From contig JAGXTI010000020.1 in NCBI GenBank assembly GCA_018334015.1, forward strand, positions 62,001 to 126,000: DNA of 64,000 nt, in the 5' to 3' direction. This document shows positions 29,931-39,854 of the stretch, piece by piece. This stretch comes from Silanimonas sp. (GTDB taxonomy: Bacteria > Pseudomonadota > Gammaproteobacteria > Xanthomonadales > Xanthomonadaceae). Position 1 is the stretch's first letter. The number at the start of each line of letters is the position of its first letter. Position numbers and translations under genes: made by a program. A model generated the notes under the pieces. The model did no database searches. It saw only the letters and a program-made list of their open reading frames with translations, and was not told the origin of the DNA.

Positions 29931-29988
29931 GGCGGTGCTCCGGTCGGGCGGCGGCACGGCCGGTGGCCGTGCTCGGGGAAGGGCAAGA

Positions 29989-30579
29989 TCAGGCGATCCG
30001 CGCGGCCTCGTCGAAGGCCAGCCGCGGCGAGCGCGGGAACAGGCCCGCCGGATCACCGTAGCCCAGGTTGATGAGGAAATTCGAGCGGATGCGGGTGCCG
30101 GCAAAGAAATCGGCATCGACCCGGGCGGCATCGAAACCGGACATGGCACCGGTGTCGAGGCCGAGCGCGCGCGCCGCGAGGATCAGGTAGGCCCCCTGCA
30201 GCGAGGCGTTGCGGAAGGCCGTGCTCTCGATCAGCGCGTCGTTGCCGACGAACCAGCTGCGCGCATCGGCGTGCGGGAACAGCTTCGGCAGCGTGTCGGG
30301 GAAGGCCAGGTCCTGGCCGACGATGACGGTGACCGGAGCGGCCATGGTCTTCTCGACATTGCCCGGCGCCAGCGCCGCCTTCAGCTTGGCCTTGGCCTCG
30401 GCCGACTTGACGAACACGAAGCGCGCCGGCGAGCAATTGGCGCTGGTCGGTGCCCACTTCAGCAGATCGTAGAGCTGGTGCAGCAGGGCATCGGGCACGT
30501 CCTTGGCCTGCCAGGCGTTGTGGGTGCGGGCGCTGCGGAAGAGCTGGTCGAGGGTGGTGGCATCGAGAGCGTGGTGCAT
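29989..30579 (-). CDS. RutE/HadB-type nitroreductase (malonic semialdehyde reductase-like)
   Basis: FMN-dependent NAD(P)H oxidoreductase of 196 residues, the same length as E. coli RutE. Shared blocks are [76 protein letters not shown] (in parts) and FLINLGYGD. RutE reduces toxic malonic semialdehyde made in pyrimidine breakdown, but no other rut gene is nearby, so the physiological substrate here may be a different aldehyde, enal or nitro compound. The start at 30579 aligns with the family; the longer frame does not. It stands alone, about 120 bp from the divergent ELM1 gene. Confidence 0.85.
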   Translation of the reverse strand: MHHALDATTLDQLFRSARTHNAWQAKDVPDALLHQLYDLLKWAPTSANCSPARFVFVKSAEAKAKLKAALAPGNVEKTMAAPVTVIVGQDLAFPDTLPKLFPHADARSWFVGNDALIESTAFRNASLQGAYLILAARALGLDTGAMSGFDAARVDADFFAGTRIRSNFLINLGYGDPAGLFPRSPRLAFDEAARIA

Positions 30580-30698
30580 GGTGGGACTCCGGTCGCGGGA
30601 AACGAGGCTCAGTATCGCGACCAGCCCTCGCGGGGCCATGCCCTGCAACGCAACACCCCGTTGTGAGCCGGGCAACGACCGGGCCACACTGCCGAACC

Positions 30699-31721
30699 AT
30701 GCCCAGCCCCCTGCCCGCCGACTTGCCCGCCGTGCTGCTGCTCCACGACGGTGCCGCCGGCAACCAGCGGCAGGTCAGCGCGCTGGCCGGGGCGCTCGGC
30801 CTGCCGGCCACCGAGTTGCCGCTGCTTGCCCGTCGGCCCTGGGCCTGGGCCGCACCTCGGCGCTGGCCGGGCAGTCGCCTGGCCTTCGGAGCGGCCTTCG
30901 CTGCCTTGCTCGACACGCCCCCGGCGCTGGCCTTTGGCTGCGGCCGCCAGGCGGCCCTGGCCACCCGGCTGCTGCGCGAACGTGGCACGCGGGTGGTGCA
31001 GGTGCTCGACCCGCGACTGCCGCCGCGGCATTGGGATCTGCTGGTGGCCCCGCACCACGACGGCCTCTGCGCCGCCAATGTGCTGAACCTGCACGGCAGC
31101 CTCCACCCGGTCGATACCGCCTGGCTGGTGGCAACCCGCGCGGCCTGGCCGCTGGGAGGCGCGGCAGCGGCACCGCGCCGGGCCTTGCTGGTCGGCGCGC
31201 CGACCCGCGCCTGCCGCTGGGACGCCACGAGCCTCGACGCCGCCCTTGACCGCCTGCGCGAGGCCCAGAGCCGCGAGGGCGGCACCGTCTGGGCGACCGC
31301 CTCGCGGCGCACCCCGCCGGAACTGGTGGCTCTGTTGCGGCAGCGACTGGCCGGCTGGGGCCAGGTCTGGGCGGCGACCAGCGACGGCCCCAACCCCTAC
31401 CCCGGCTGGCTGGCCTGGGCCGATGCCCTGGTGGTCACGCCGGATTCCGCCAACCTGCTGAGCGAAGCCGCCGCCACCGCGGCACCGCTGTGGATCATCG
31501 CGCCGGAGCAGGCCGGTGGACGACTGCGCGGCCTGATCGACCAACTGCTGAGCAGCGGCCGGGCGCGGCCGCTGGCGGCCCTGCTGCCGCCCTGGCCGGT
31601 GCAGCCCTGGAACGAAACCGCGCGACTGGCGGCGGCACTGGCGACGCGGCTGGGGCTTCAGCCGCCCGAAGGCAGCGCCGCCCACGCTGCCGCGATCGCG
31701 GCGGCGGCCTCCTCGACCTGA
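30699..31721 (+). CDS. ELM1-family (DUF1022) putative glycosyltransferase-like protein
   Basis: The protein has 340 residues and belongs to the family named after plant mitochondrial fission protein ELM1. Family blocks are [22 protein letters not shown] at the start, [46 protein letters not shown], and [29 protein letters not shown] near the end. The fold is GT-B like, and bacterial members often lie close to LPS genes, so a role in surface-glycan chemistry is plausible but unproven. Its last 64 bp overlap the convergent 3' end of glnE. Confidence 0.82.
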   Translation: MPSPLPADLPAVLLLHDGAAGNQRQVSALAGALGLPATELPLLARRPWAWAAPRRWPGSRLAFGAAFAALLDTPPALAFGCGRQAALATRLLRERGTRVVQVLDPRLPPRHWDLLVAPHHDGLCAANVLNLHGSLHPVDTAWLVATRAAWPLGGAAAAPRRALLVGAPTRACRWDATSLDAALDRLREAQSREGGTVWATASRRTPPELVALLRQRLAGWGQVWAATSDGPNPYPGWLAWADALVVTPDSANLLSEAAATAAPLWIIAPEQAGGRLRGLIDQLLSSGRARPLAALLPPWPVQPWNETARLAAALATRLGLQPPEGSAAHAAAIAAAASST

Positions 31722-34453
31722 GGCAGGTCGCGCGGCACGCGCCGCGGCCGGCGGTCCAGGGTGCAGCCGAGGCTGGCCTCGACCAGGGCGGCGTGGGCCC
31801 GCCGCAGCCGCTCGGCCGTCGAGGCATCGAGCACGCCGGCACGGGCGAGCGCCTGCAGCAGGGCGTGGCTGTGGCGCGGCGCGCACAGCGCCGGGTGGCT
31901 TGCGGCATGGCGCAGCACGGCGTGCTGCAGCAGGAACTCCAGATCGACCAACCCGCCCTCGCCCTGCTTGAGGTCGAAACGCGCCGGGTCGCTGCGGTCG
32001 TGCTCGCGGCGCATCCGTTCGCGCATCGTCCGCACTTCGCCACACAGGATGGCGGGATCACGCGGGCGACCGAGGACCTCGCCGCGCAGGGCATCGAGGC
32101 GCGCCAGCAGGGCGGCATCGCCGGCCAGCGGGCGCATCCGCACCAGGGCCTGGTGCTCCCAGGTCCAGGCGCGCTCGCGCTGGTAGCCGGCGAAGCTCTC
32201 GAAGTTGACGACCAGCAGGCCCTTGGCACCGTCCGGGCGCAGCCGCACATCGACCTCGTAGAGTTTGCCGGCGGCGGTCGCGGTGTCGAGCAGGGCAACC
32301 AGCTTCTGGGCAAGGCGCAGGTACCAGCGGCCGGCGTCCAGCGGCCGGGCACCGTCGGACTGCGCCTGCGGGTCGGCGCCGTGGACGAACACCAGGTCGA
32401 GATCGGAGGCGAAGCCCAGCTCCTGCGCACCGATGCTGCCGTAGCCCAGCACCGCGAAGCCGCCCTCCGGCAGCCGGCCATGCAGGCGCTCGACCTCGCC
32501 GATGGCAAGCGGCAGCACGGCCCGCAGTACCGCCTCGGCGACCGCGGCCAGGGCCTGCGTCGCCGCCACCGCATCGAGCCGGCCAGCCCGCCAGGCCAAC
32601 CCGATCCGGAAGGCCAGGCTGTGGCGGTGCTCGACCAGAGCCTGCAAGGCCGACTCGGTGTCGAGCTCGGCGGCGGCCAGCGCGGCGATGCCGCTGGCGA
32701 TGCCGGCCGGTTCGGGCAAAGGGCCGGCGGCACGCACATCGAGCAACTCATCGAGCAGCAGGGGTTGCTCGGTCAGCCGTTCGGCGAGCAGCGCGCTGCC
32801 GGCGCAGACCTCGGCCAGACGCTCCAGCGCCGCCGGTTGTTCGGCCAGCAGGGCGAAGTAACTGCTGCGCCGGCCCACCGCGTTGAGCAGGGCGATGGCG
32901 CGGGCCAGGCTGGCGTCCGGGGCGGCGCTGGCGGCCGCTCGCGCCACCAGCGCCGGCACGATCCGGTCGAGCCAACCGGCGGCACGCGGCGAAAGGCCGC
33001 GCCGCAGGGCCGAAGCCGCCAAGCGGCGCAGGCTGTCGTGCGCGCCTTCGGCGTCGCTGAAACCGGCTTCGGCCAGCACACGGGCCTCGCCACCCTCGGG
33101 CAACACGGCCCAGTGCGCACTCAGCGCGGCGATCCTGCCCTCGTCCGCCGTGCCCGACCGTGCTGACCCTGTGCCCGGCCCGGGGCCCAACACGGCGGCA
33201 AACTCGGCCGCCACCACCTCGCGATGCCCGCGCAGGGTCGCGTCGAGGGCTGCCGCATCGGCGAAACCCAAACCCCGCGCGATGCGCAAACGATCGAGCG
33301 GATCGGTTGGCAGGGCGTACTCCTGAGCATCGCGCAGCATCTGCACGCGGTTCTCGACCCGGCGCAGGAAGCGGTAAGCGTCGGCCAGCCGCTCGGCCGT
33401 GGCTTCGGGCAGATGGCCCGCTGCGGCCAGCGCCGAGAGGGCGGGCAGCAGGCCGGTCTGGCGCAGGCCGGGTTCACGGCCGGCACGGATCAACTGCAGG
33501 GCCTGCACCAGGAATTCGACTTCGCGGATACCACCGGGGCCGCGCTTGAGGTCGTCGGCCAGATCGCGACGCGCGACCTCGGCTTCGATCATCGCCTTCA
33601 TCGCCCGCAGCGAATCGAGCGCGGTGAAATCGAGGTAACGCCGGTAGACGAAGGGCTGCAGCCCCTCCAGAAACGCCGCACCAGCGGCGAGCTCACCGGC
33701 CACCGGCCGCGCCTTCAGCCAGGCGTAGCGCTCCCAGTCGCGGCCCTCGCGCTGGAAATAGGCCTCCATGGCCGCGAAGGACCAGGCCAGTCGGCCGCTG
33801 TCGCCGAAAGGGCGCAGGCGCAGATCGACGCGATGGCTGAAACCGTCGACGGTCGGCTCGCCCAGCAGTTGCGCGAGGCGCTGGCCCAGGCGCACGAAGT
33901 AGGGCTCGGCTTCGAGCGGGCGCGGGCCGTCGCTGGTGCCGTTGCCGGCGTAGGCGTAGACGAGGTCGATGTCGGAACTGAAGTTGAGCTCGCACCCTCC
34001 CAACTTGCCGAGCGCGAACACCACGAGGCGATGGGGTCGGCCCTCGGCATCGATGACGCGACCGAAGCGCGGAGTGAACTCGGCCTCGGCCTGCGCCAGA
34101 GCGAGTTGCAGGGCGGTCTCGGCGATGCCGGTGCTGCCGGCCAGGGTCGCCTCCACCGCATCGAGACCATCGACATCGCGGGCGACCAGCACCATCGAGG
34201 CGGCGGCCCGCCAGCGCCGCAACCGGCCCATGGCGGCCTCGGGCGCTGCCGGATCGAGCACCGGCGGGGCCGGCGGCGTGTGGCGTTGCGCCAGCCGTTC
34301 CGGCTGTCGGCGCAGCACCTCGAGAGCGAAATCGGAGGCCACCGCCAGCGGCACGAGCGCGGCGCGAAGGCCGGCATCGAGCGGCCGCACGGCTTCGAGC
34401 GCGTCCAGACGACGCTCGACCAGCAGGCCCAAGGCGGCATCGGCGTTCTGCAC
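31658..34453 (-). CDS. glnE: Glutamine synthetase adenylyltransferase/adenylyl-removing enzyme
   Basis: Bifunctional cytoplasmic regulator that adds AMP to, or removes it from, glutamine synthetase in response to glutamine and PII. The protein has 931 residues, the normal size. Two nucleotidyltransferase halves are visible: VFALGKLGGCELNFSSDIDLVY near residue 150 (adenylyl-removing) and LGYGSIGAQELGFASDLDLVFVHG near residue 670 (adenylylating), each with the GS/D-x-D metal motif, followed by GlnD-PII-uridylyltransferase-like helical domains (FDLKQGEGGLVDLEFLLQ). The 3' end overlaps the convergent ELM1 gene by 64 bp, an unusually long coding overlap. Confidence 0.97.
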   Translation of the reverse strand: MQNADAALGLLVERRLDALEAVRPLDAGLRAALVPLAVASDFALEVLRRQPERLAQRHTPPAPPVLDPAAPEAAMGRLRRWRAAASMVLVARDVDGLDAVEATLAGSTGIAETALQLALAQAEAEFTPRFGRVIDAEGRPHRLVVFALGKLGGCELNFSSDIDLVYAYAGNGTSDGPRPLEAEPYFVRLGQRLAQLLGEPTVDGFSHRVDLRLRPFGDSGRLAWSFAAMEAYFQREGRDWERYAWLKARPVAGELAAGAAFLEGLQPFVYRRYLDFTALDSLRAMKAMIEAEVARRDLADDLKRGPGGIREVEFLVQALQLIRAGREPGLRQTGLLPALSALAAAGHLPEATAERLADAYRFLRRVENRVQMLRDAQEYALPTDPLDRLRIARGLGFADAAALDATLRGHREVVAAEFAAVLGPGPGTGSARSGTADEGRIAALSAHWAVLPEGGEARVLAEAGFSDAEGAHDSLRRLAASALRRGLSPRAAGWLDRIVPALVARAAASAAPDASLARAIALLNAVGRRSSYFALLAEQPAALERLAEVCAGSALLAERLTEQPLLLDELLDVRAAGPLPEPAGIASGIAALAAAELDTESALQALVEHRHSLAFRIGLAWRAGRLDAVAATQALAAVAEAVLRAVLPLAIGEVERLHGRLPEGGFAVLGYGSIGAQELGFASDLDLVFVHGADPQAQSDGARPLDAGRWYLRLAQKLVALLDTATAAGKLYEVDVRLRPDGAKGLLVVNFESFAGYQRERAWTWEHQALVRMRPLAGDAALLARLDALRGEVLGRPRDPAILCGEVRTMRERMRREHDRSDPARFDLKQGEGGLVDLEFLLQHAVLRHAASHPALCAPRHSHALLQALARAGVLDASTAERLRRAHAALVEASLGCTLDRRPRRVPRDLPQVEEAAAAIAAAWAALPSGG

Positions 34454-34480
34454 AGCCCCAGCCTGCCCGAGCGCGGGGCG

Positions 34481-34511
34481 AAAAAAAACCCGCCGGCGAA
34501 CCGGCGGGTTT
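34481..34511 (-). terminator. Rho-independent terminator after the S9 peptidase gene
   Basis: A perfect 10-bp stem (AACCCGCCGG / CCGGCGGGTT) with a CGAA loop at 34487-34510 is followed on the minus strand by eight T residues. It ends the S9 peptidase transcript before glnE. Confidence 0.9.
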
Positions 34512-34545
34512 CGAAGCGTACCCCGCTGCGTGCGGGATCGATGCC

Positions 34546-36615
34546 TTACGGCGTCTGGCGCGGCGCGTTGTGCTCCTGGAACCAGCGATAGACCTGCTGG
34601 TACCAGAACACCGAGTTCTGCGGCCGCAGGATCCAGTGGTTCTCGTTCGGGAAGTAGATGAAACGGGTCGGCACGCCCTTCATCAGCAAGGTCTGGTAGA
34701 GCTCTTTGGCGTGGTTGACCGGCACCCGGTAGTCGAGCTGGCCGTGGATCACGAGGGTCGGCGTGTCGAAGTTGGCGGCATGGTAGTGCGGCGAGATCCG
34801 CTGCAGCATCTCGCGGTTCTGCGGCTCCCAGAAACCGCCGAAGCGCGGGATCTCGGTGGCGAAATCGGCACCGTACTGGGTGTAGAGGTTGTAGACCTTG
34901 GCGTGCGCCACCAGCGCCCGGAACGGGTGCTCGCGACCGAGGATGATGGTGGCGAGGTAGCCGCCGTAGCTGCCGCCGCCGGCGACCATGCGGTCACGGT
35001 CGATCCAGGGCTGCTGGGCGAACCACTCGGCGGCCTTGATGATGTCCTCGTAGGGCTTGTCGGCCCAGTTCGGGTTGATCGAATCGGTGAAGGCCTGGCC
35101 GAAACCCGAGCTGCCGTGGAAGTTCGACCATGCGGTGACGTAACCCCAGCTGCCGAAGACCTGGGCGTTCCAGCGGAAGGCCATGCCGTTGGTGATGGCG
35201 TTGTGCGGGCCGCCATGGATCAGCTTGAACAGCGGGTAGCGCTTGCTGGGGTCGAAGCCCGGCGGGTAGTTGACCCACATCTGGATCGGCTGGCCGTTGG
35301 CACCGGTGTAGGTGACCGACTCGAAGGTGCCGAAATCGGTGTTGGCGAGCAGCTCGTCGTTGATGGTCGAGAGCTTGGTGGTGGTGCCGTTGCGGGTGTT
35401 GACGCGGACCAGCGTGGGCGGCTCGATGAAAGTCTGGCGCAGGCCGACCAGGGTGCCGTTGCCGGCCAGCGCGAGGTTGGCGACCGAGGCGGCCTCGCCG
35501 GTGACATCGCGCGGGTTGCCGTTGATCGGCAGCTCGTAGACGCGCACCGTGCCGGCGCTGTCGATCGCGCCCCAGAGACGGCGGCTGTCATTGCCCCAGA
35601 CCAGGCCGTTGGCGCTGCGGTCCCAGTCGGTGAACTGCTCGGTGATGCTGCCGTTGCGGCGGTCCTTCAGCATCACCCGCTCCTTGTCGGCGTAGAAGCC
35701 GCGGATGCGCTGCTGGACGAAGGCCAGGTAGCGGCCGTCCGGGCTGTAGAGCGGGTTGCCGTCGCCGGCCTGGTTGGCCTCGGTGTGGTTGGTGGCCTCA
35801 CGGCCGCCCACCGGCACGGTGAAAACGTCGTTGTTGGTGAAGTTCGCCGCCGGGTTGGAATCGGCGACGAAGGCCAGCTCGCGGCCGTCCGGCGAGATCG
35901 CGAACAGCGAATCGGTGCCCTGCACCGCGTTGCGCGGCAGTTCGAGACCGGTCGGCTGGGTCAGCGGCTGGACATCGCCACCGGCGAAGGGCACGGCGAA
36001 GACATGGAACTCGCGCTCATCGACGAACTGGTCCCAGGCGGTGACCGGGGCACGGTCCCAGACGCGGGCGGTCATCTTGCTCTCGGCGCGCTCCTCGAGC
36101 CGCTTGCCCTGCTCGGCCAGCGGCAGGTCGTCGAACACCCGCGAGACGAAGGCCAGACGCGAGCCGTCGGCGAACCACTTCGGGCTCTGCACGCCGGTGG
36201 CCAGGTTGGTGAGGCGGCGCGCTTCGCCACCATCGACGGCGATGACGTAGAGCTGCGGGGCCTTGTCGTTCTCGCGCTGGGCGATGAAGGCAATGAAGCG
36301 ACCGTCCGGGCTGAACACCGGCGAGCTGTCGTTGCTGGCATGGGTGGTGAAGGCGCGCTGGCCGCTGCCGTCGGCGTTCCAGATCCAGAGGTCGGTGAAG
36401 CCGCGGTCCTGCTCCATGTCGAAGCGGGTGACCGGGGCGACGATGCGCGAGCCATCCGGCGAAATGGTCGGTTGGCCGATGCGCTGGATCTGCCAGCTGC
36501 GTTCGATGGTGAAGGGCTGCTTGCCCGTGGTGGCGGGCGTGGCGGCCGCGGTGGATTGCGCGGCCAGCGGGGCGCAGGCCGCGAGCAGGGCGAGGGCGAG
36601 GACGGAGCGGATCAT
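34546..36615 (-). CDS. Secreted S9-family prolyl oligopeptidase/acylaminoacyl peptidase
   Basis: Serine peptidase of 689 residues that cleaves short peptides, exported by a signal peptide (MIRSVLALALLAACAPLAAQS). Residues 40-430 form a WD40-like beta-propeller (TISPDGSRIVAPV, VFSPDGRFIAFIAQR, LYSPDGRYLAFVQQR). The alpha/beta-hydrolase domain has the nucleophile in GGGSYGGY near residue 548, Asp in HGQLDYRV near 628 and His in NENHW near 658. The start at 36615 gives a proper signal peptide. It lies 51 bp downstream of the AbgT transporter gene on the same strand, so peptide hydrolysis and uptake of the products may be linked (inference). Confidence 0.92.
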   Translation of the reverse strand: MIRSVLALALLAACAPLAAQSTAAATPATTGKQPFTIERSWQIQRIGQPTISPDGSRIVAPVTRFDMEQDRGFTDLWIWNADGSGQRAFTTHASNDSSPVFSPDGRFIAFIAQRENDKAPQLYVIAVDGGEARRLTNLATGVQSPKWFADGSRLAFVSRVFDDLPLAEQGKRLEERAESKMTARVWDRAPVTAWDQFVDEREFHVFAVPFAGGDVQPLTQPTGLELPRNAVQGTDSLFAISPDGRELAFVADSNPAANFTNNDVFTVPVGGREATNHTEANQAGDGNPLYSPDGRYLAFVQQRIRGFYADKERVMLKDRRNGSITEQFTDWDRSANGLVWGNDSRRLWGAIDSAGTVRVYELPINGNPRDVTGEAASVANLALAGNGTLVGLRQTFIEPPTLVRVNTRNGTTTKLSTINDELLANTDFGTFESVTYTGANGQPIQMWVNYPPGFDPSKRYPLFKLIHGGPHNAITNGMAFRWNAQVFGSWGYVTAWSNFHGSSGFGQAFTDSINPNWADKPYEDIIKAAEWFAQQPWIDRDRMVAGGGSYGGYLATIILGREHPFRALVAHAKVYNLYTQYGADFATEIPRFGGFWEPQNREMLQRISPHYHAANFDTPTLVIHGQLDYRVPVNHAKELYQTLLMKGVPTRFIYFPNENHWILRPQNSVFWYQQVYRWFQEHNAPRQTP

Positions 36616-36666
36616 CGGGACTCCAGAGGTTGGGCGGTGGGACGGAGGGAACGGGAAAACCGGCAC

Positions 36667-38196
36667 TCAGAAACCGAGCGGAATGCCGAACAGGAAGAAC
36701 ACCATCAGCAGCAGCGTCCAGGACACGAGGAAGCACAGCGAGTAGGGCACCATCATCAGGATCTGGTCGCCGATGGTGAGGTCGGGCCGGTAGCGGCGCA
36801 TGAAAGCCAACACGATACCGGCATAGGCCATCATCGGTGTCACGATGTTGGTCGAGGAATCGGCCACGCGGTAGGCGGCCGCGACCAGGTCCGGGGTCAG
36901 TTGCGGGTTCACGTGGTAGAGCATCGGCACGAAGATCGGCCCGAGCAGCAGCCACTTCGAGGTCAGCCCGCCGACGAACAGGTTGATGAGGGCGGTGGTC
37001 AGGATGAAACCGATCAGCAGCAGCATCGGGTTGTCGGCAAGACCGAGGCCCAGCAAGCCCTGCGCGCCGAGGTGGGTGATGTAAGCACCAAGGCCGCTGT
37101 AGGTCAGCAGGCCGAGGAAATTGTAGGAGAAGAAGGTCAGCACCAGGATGTAGCCGGTGGTGTTGGCCTGCTTCGTCATCGCCTCGACCACATCGACGAG
37201 CCGGCTGAACTTGCCGCTGGCGAAGCCGAAAGCCATGCCGACCGCGACGAAGTAGAACGAGATCAGCAGGATCACGTTGTTGAGGAAGGGATGCACCTCG
37301 CGGCCGTCCGGGCCGGTGAACGAGGCAAGCGGCCCCAGCGCGAAGCCCGCGATCACCAGCAAGGCCAGCGGCGTGGTCCAGGCGGCTGCCCGCAGACCGC
37401 GGCGCTCGGCGGCGTTCAGTTCGAATTCGCCGAAATCGAGGTCGGCGGGCTTGGTCCAGGGCTGCGCGGCGAGCCGCGGTGCGACAAAGCGCTTCGTCAC
37501 CCAGGCGCCGACCACGGTCAGCAGCAGGGTCGAGGCGACCATGAAGAAATAGTTCATCGTCGCTGCGTTCAGGGGCACGCCTTCGGCATTGGCGAAAGGC
37601 ACGCCTTGGGCCTCGGCGAAGATCTTGGCGTTCAAACCCACAATCACATCGGGCGGCGTGGCCGGGATCAGGTTGGCGCTGAAACCGGCCGAGACCCCGG
37701 CGAAGGCGGCGGCCATGCCGATCAGCGGGTTGTGGCCGAGTGCGGCATAGAGCAGGCCGGCCAGCGGGATCAGCACGAGGTAGCCGGCGTCGGTGGCCAG
37801 CGAACTCATGATGCCGAGGAAGACCAGCAGCAGCGGCATCCAGCGCATCGGCACCTTGCGGCCGGCTTTCTTGATGAGCGCACCCAGCAGCCCGGCATGC
37901 TCGGCCACGCCGATCGCCAGCGTGACCACCAGGATCACGCCCAGCACGCCGTTGCCGAAACCCAGCCAGTTGGCCAGCAGGGCGTTGTCGAAAATCCAGC
38001 GGATGTTCTCGCCCTCGAGCATCGAGCGCACGCTCTGCTCGACCGGCCCGGCCGGCCCCTGCGAAACGAAGGTGGTGCCGCCGAGCAGGGCCGTTGCCGC
38101 CAACGCGATCAGGTAGAAGCCGATGAACAGCAGCACCGGGTCGGGGATCGAGCGGGCGATGCGTTCGACGAGGGAGGCGGGACGGGGCTGGTTCAC
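36667..38196 (-). CDS. AbgT-family transporter
   Basis: Inner-membrane transporter of 509 residues with about eleven hydrophobic segments. The family is recognised from DPVLLFIGFYLIAL near the N-terminus, the paired re-entrant region (LATDAGYLVLIPLAGLLYAALGHNPLIGMAAAFAGVSAGFSANL, in blocks) and the C-terminal SSTNIVTPMMAYAGIVLAF. E. coli AbgT imports p-aminobenzoyl-glutamate; other members export sulfonamides. No abgA/abgB amidohydrolase lies here; instead an exported peptidase gene follows. The substrate is therefore uncertain: a peptide-derived or aminobenzoyl compound. Confidence 0.9.
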   Translation of the reverse strand: MNQPRPASLVERIARSIPDPVLLFIGFYLIALAATALLGGTTFVSQGPAGPVEQSVRSMLEGENIRWIFDNALLANWLGFGNGVLGVILVVTLAIGVAEHAGLLGALIKKAGRKVPMRWMPLLLVFLGIMSSLATDAGYLVLIPLAGLLYAALGHNPLIGMAAAFAGVSAGFSANLIPATPPDVIVGLNAKIFAEAQGVPFANAEGVPLNAATMNYFFMVASTLLLTVVGAWVTKRFVAPRLAAQPWTKPADLDFGEFELNAAERRGLRAAAWTTPLALLVIAGFALGPLASFTGPDGREVHPFLNNVILLISFYFVAVGMAFGFASGKFSRLVDVVEAMTKQANTTGYILVLTFFSYNFLGLLTYSGLGAYITHLGAQGLLGLGLADNPMLLLIGFILTTALINLFVGGLTSKWLLLGPIFVPMLYHVNPQLTPDLVAAAYRVADSSTNIVTPMMAYAGIVLAFMRRYRPDLTIGDQILMMVPYSLCFLVSWTLLLMVFFLFGIPLGF

Positions 38197-38390
38197 AGGA
38201 CGATGACGGCAAGCAAAGAGCTTGAACGTGCCCCGCCGCGTGTGAAGATCAAGCCAAGGCCGGAGGCCGCCCGGCAGGCTGGTGCAACACCCAGCCTGAA
38301 CAGAACCCTGCGCAAAGGCAGCCTCGGGCGCGGATCAGCGTTAAAAATCCTTCACAATCCGCCCCCGTTTTCACTGCCGAGGAGTCGTCC

Positions 38391-39071
38391 ATGACCCGCA
38401 AGACCCTGCTCGTTGGCGCACTGATCGCCATCCTGCCGACCGCCGCCCTCGCCGAGGGCTTCAGCTGGAACGCCACCCTGGCCTCCGACTACATCTACCG
38501 CGGCATCGACCAGAACGATGACCAGCCGGCCCTGCAGCTCGGCGCCGACTTCGGCTTCGCCAATGGCTTCTACGTCGGTGCCTGGGGCTCGAACGTCGAC
38601 TTCGGCGACAGCACCAACATCGAGATCGACACCTACGTGGGCTGGGCCGGTGCCCTCGGTGACAGCAGCACCCTCGACGTCAAGCTGACCCGCTACAACT
38701 ACCTGAACGAACCGACCGGCGTTGACTACGCCTACAACGAGCTGATCACCACGGTCGGTCTGGGCGAGACCTACAGCTTCACCCTGGCCTACACCAACGA
38801 TTACCTCAACGCCGACCTTGACAGCGTCTACGCTGGCGTGGCCGGAAGCTGGGCGCTCAACCAGACCTACACGCTGAACGCCAACGCCGGTTGGACCAGC
38901 ATCGCCGGTCCGCTGGAGAACTACTTCGACTACGGCATCTCGCTGAGCCGCAGCTTCGGTCCGGCCACCGTCTCGCTGGGCTACGTGGCGAGCAGCAGTG
39001 GCGCCGAATCCAACTTCGGCCGCGACGCCGCCGAAGACAAGGTGCTGCTCACCATCGGCTTCGGCGGCTGA
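38391..39071 (+). CDS. TorF-family putative porin (outer-membrane barrel)
   Basis: The protein has 226 residues. The signal peptide ends at PTAALA, followed by the family hallmark ATLASDYIYRGIDQNDDQPALQLG and repeated amphipathic strands (GFYVGAWGSNVDFG, NIEIDTYVGWAG, SFTLAYTNDYLN). The C-terminus LTIGFGG is short and lacks a final Phe. TorF proteins are small predicted porins common in gammaproteobacteria; substrates are unknown. A strong terminator follows, so it is monocistronic. Confidence 0.88.
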   Translation: MTRKTLLVGALIAILPTAALAEGFSWNATLASDYIYRGIDQNDDQPALQLGADFGFANGFYVGAWGSNVDFGDSTNIEIDTYVGWAGALGDSSTLDVKLTRYNYLNEPTGVDYAYNELITTVGLGETYSFTLAYTNDYLNADLDSVYAGVAGSWALNQTYTLNANAGWTSIAGPLENYFDYGISLSRSFGPATVSLGYVASSSGAESNFGRDAAEDKVLLTIGFGG

Positions 39072-39089
39072 TTCCGCTCGCCTTCGACC

Positions 39090-39140
39090 ACAACCCCCGT
39101 CGGTCGCCCCATAGGGCGCTCGGCGGGGGTTGTGTGTTTT
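39090..39140 (+). terminator. Rho-independent terminator after the TorF gene
   Basis: A long stem with outer arms ACAACCCCC / GGGGGTTGT and an inner GCCC / GGGC hairpin is followed by TGTGTTTT. It lies 19 bases after the stop codon and also separates this gene from the convergent ABC-exporter operon. Confidence 0.85.
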
Positions 39141-39152
39141 ATGAAGCGGCCC

Positions 39153-39854
39153 TCAGGCGGCTCCGCAATCTGGCACGGCGGGCAACAAGCGGCCGTCGTG
39201 CATCCGCAGGGTCCGGTCGGCCACCCGGGACAGCGCCTCGTCATGCGTGACCATCACCACCGTGGTGCCCTGCTGGCGGAGTGCCCGCAGGATCCCGACT
39301 ACATCGGCACCGGTGGCGGAGTCCAGGTTGCCCGTCGGCTCGTCGGCGAAGATGATCGGCGGCCGGGCGACCACGGCCCGTGCGATGGCGACGCGTTGCT
39401 GCTGCCCCCCGGACAACTGGCTGGGATGGTGATCGGCCCTGTGGTCCAGACCGACCCCCTCCAGCGCCTCCAGAGCGCGTCGCTGGCACGCCTGGACACC
39501 GCCGGGCATGCCTGCGAAGCGCAGGGGCAGAAGCACGTTATCGAGGGCGGTCAATTCGCCGATCAGGTTGAAGGTCTGGAAGACGAAGCCCATTTGCGTG
39601 GCACGGACCTGCGCGCGCTGCGAAGCAGTGAACGTTCGGGTCGGGCGATCGAGGAAGAACAATTCGCCATCGGTGGGGAGATCGAGCAGACCCATGATGT
39701 AGAGAAGCGTCGACTTGCCCGAGCCCGACTTGCCCAGGATCGAAACGAACTCGCCCCGGGCGATCTCCAGTGAAACCTCCTGGAGGGCATGGGTGTGCAC
39801 ATGCCGGGCCTCGAACACCCGGCCGACGTTCTCCAGGCGGATGATGGAGTTCAT
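39153..39854 (-). CDS. MacB/LolD-type ABC exporter ATPase
   Basis: The protein has 233 residues. Walker A is GKSGSGKST near residue 42, the Q-loop is in FVFQTFNLIGELTALDN, the ABC signature is LSGGQQQRVAIARA, and Walker B IIFADEPTGNLDS carries the extension typical of the MacB/LolD branch; the H-loop is MVTHDE. It is the last gene of a five-gene minus-strand operon, and its ATG overlaps the stop of the adaptor gene as ATGA. It should energise the FtsX-type permease at 41083 to move a substrate across the envelope by a mechanotransmission mechanism (family knowledge). Confidence 0.92.
   Translation of the reverse strand: MNSIIRLENVGRVFEARHVHTHALQEVSLEIARGEFVSILGKSGSGKSTLLYIMGLLDLPTDGELFFLDRPTRTFTASQRAQVRATQMGFVFQTFNLIGELTALDNVLLPLRFAGMPGGVQACQRRALEALEGVGLDHRADHHPSQLSGGQQQRVAIARAVVARPPIIFADEPTGNLDSATGADVVGILRALRQQGTTVVMVTHDEALSRVADRTLRMHDGRLLPAVPDCGAA

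Noticed and set aside
34570..38394. A 1274-codon open frame opposite the S9 peptidase and AbgT genes
   Set aside because: It spans two well-supported genes and their spacer on the other strand; composition is typical of a shadow frame.
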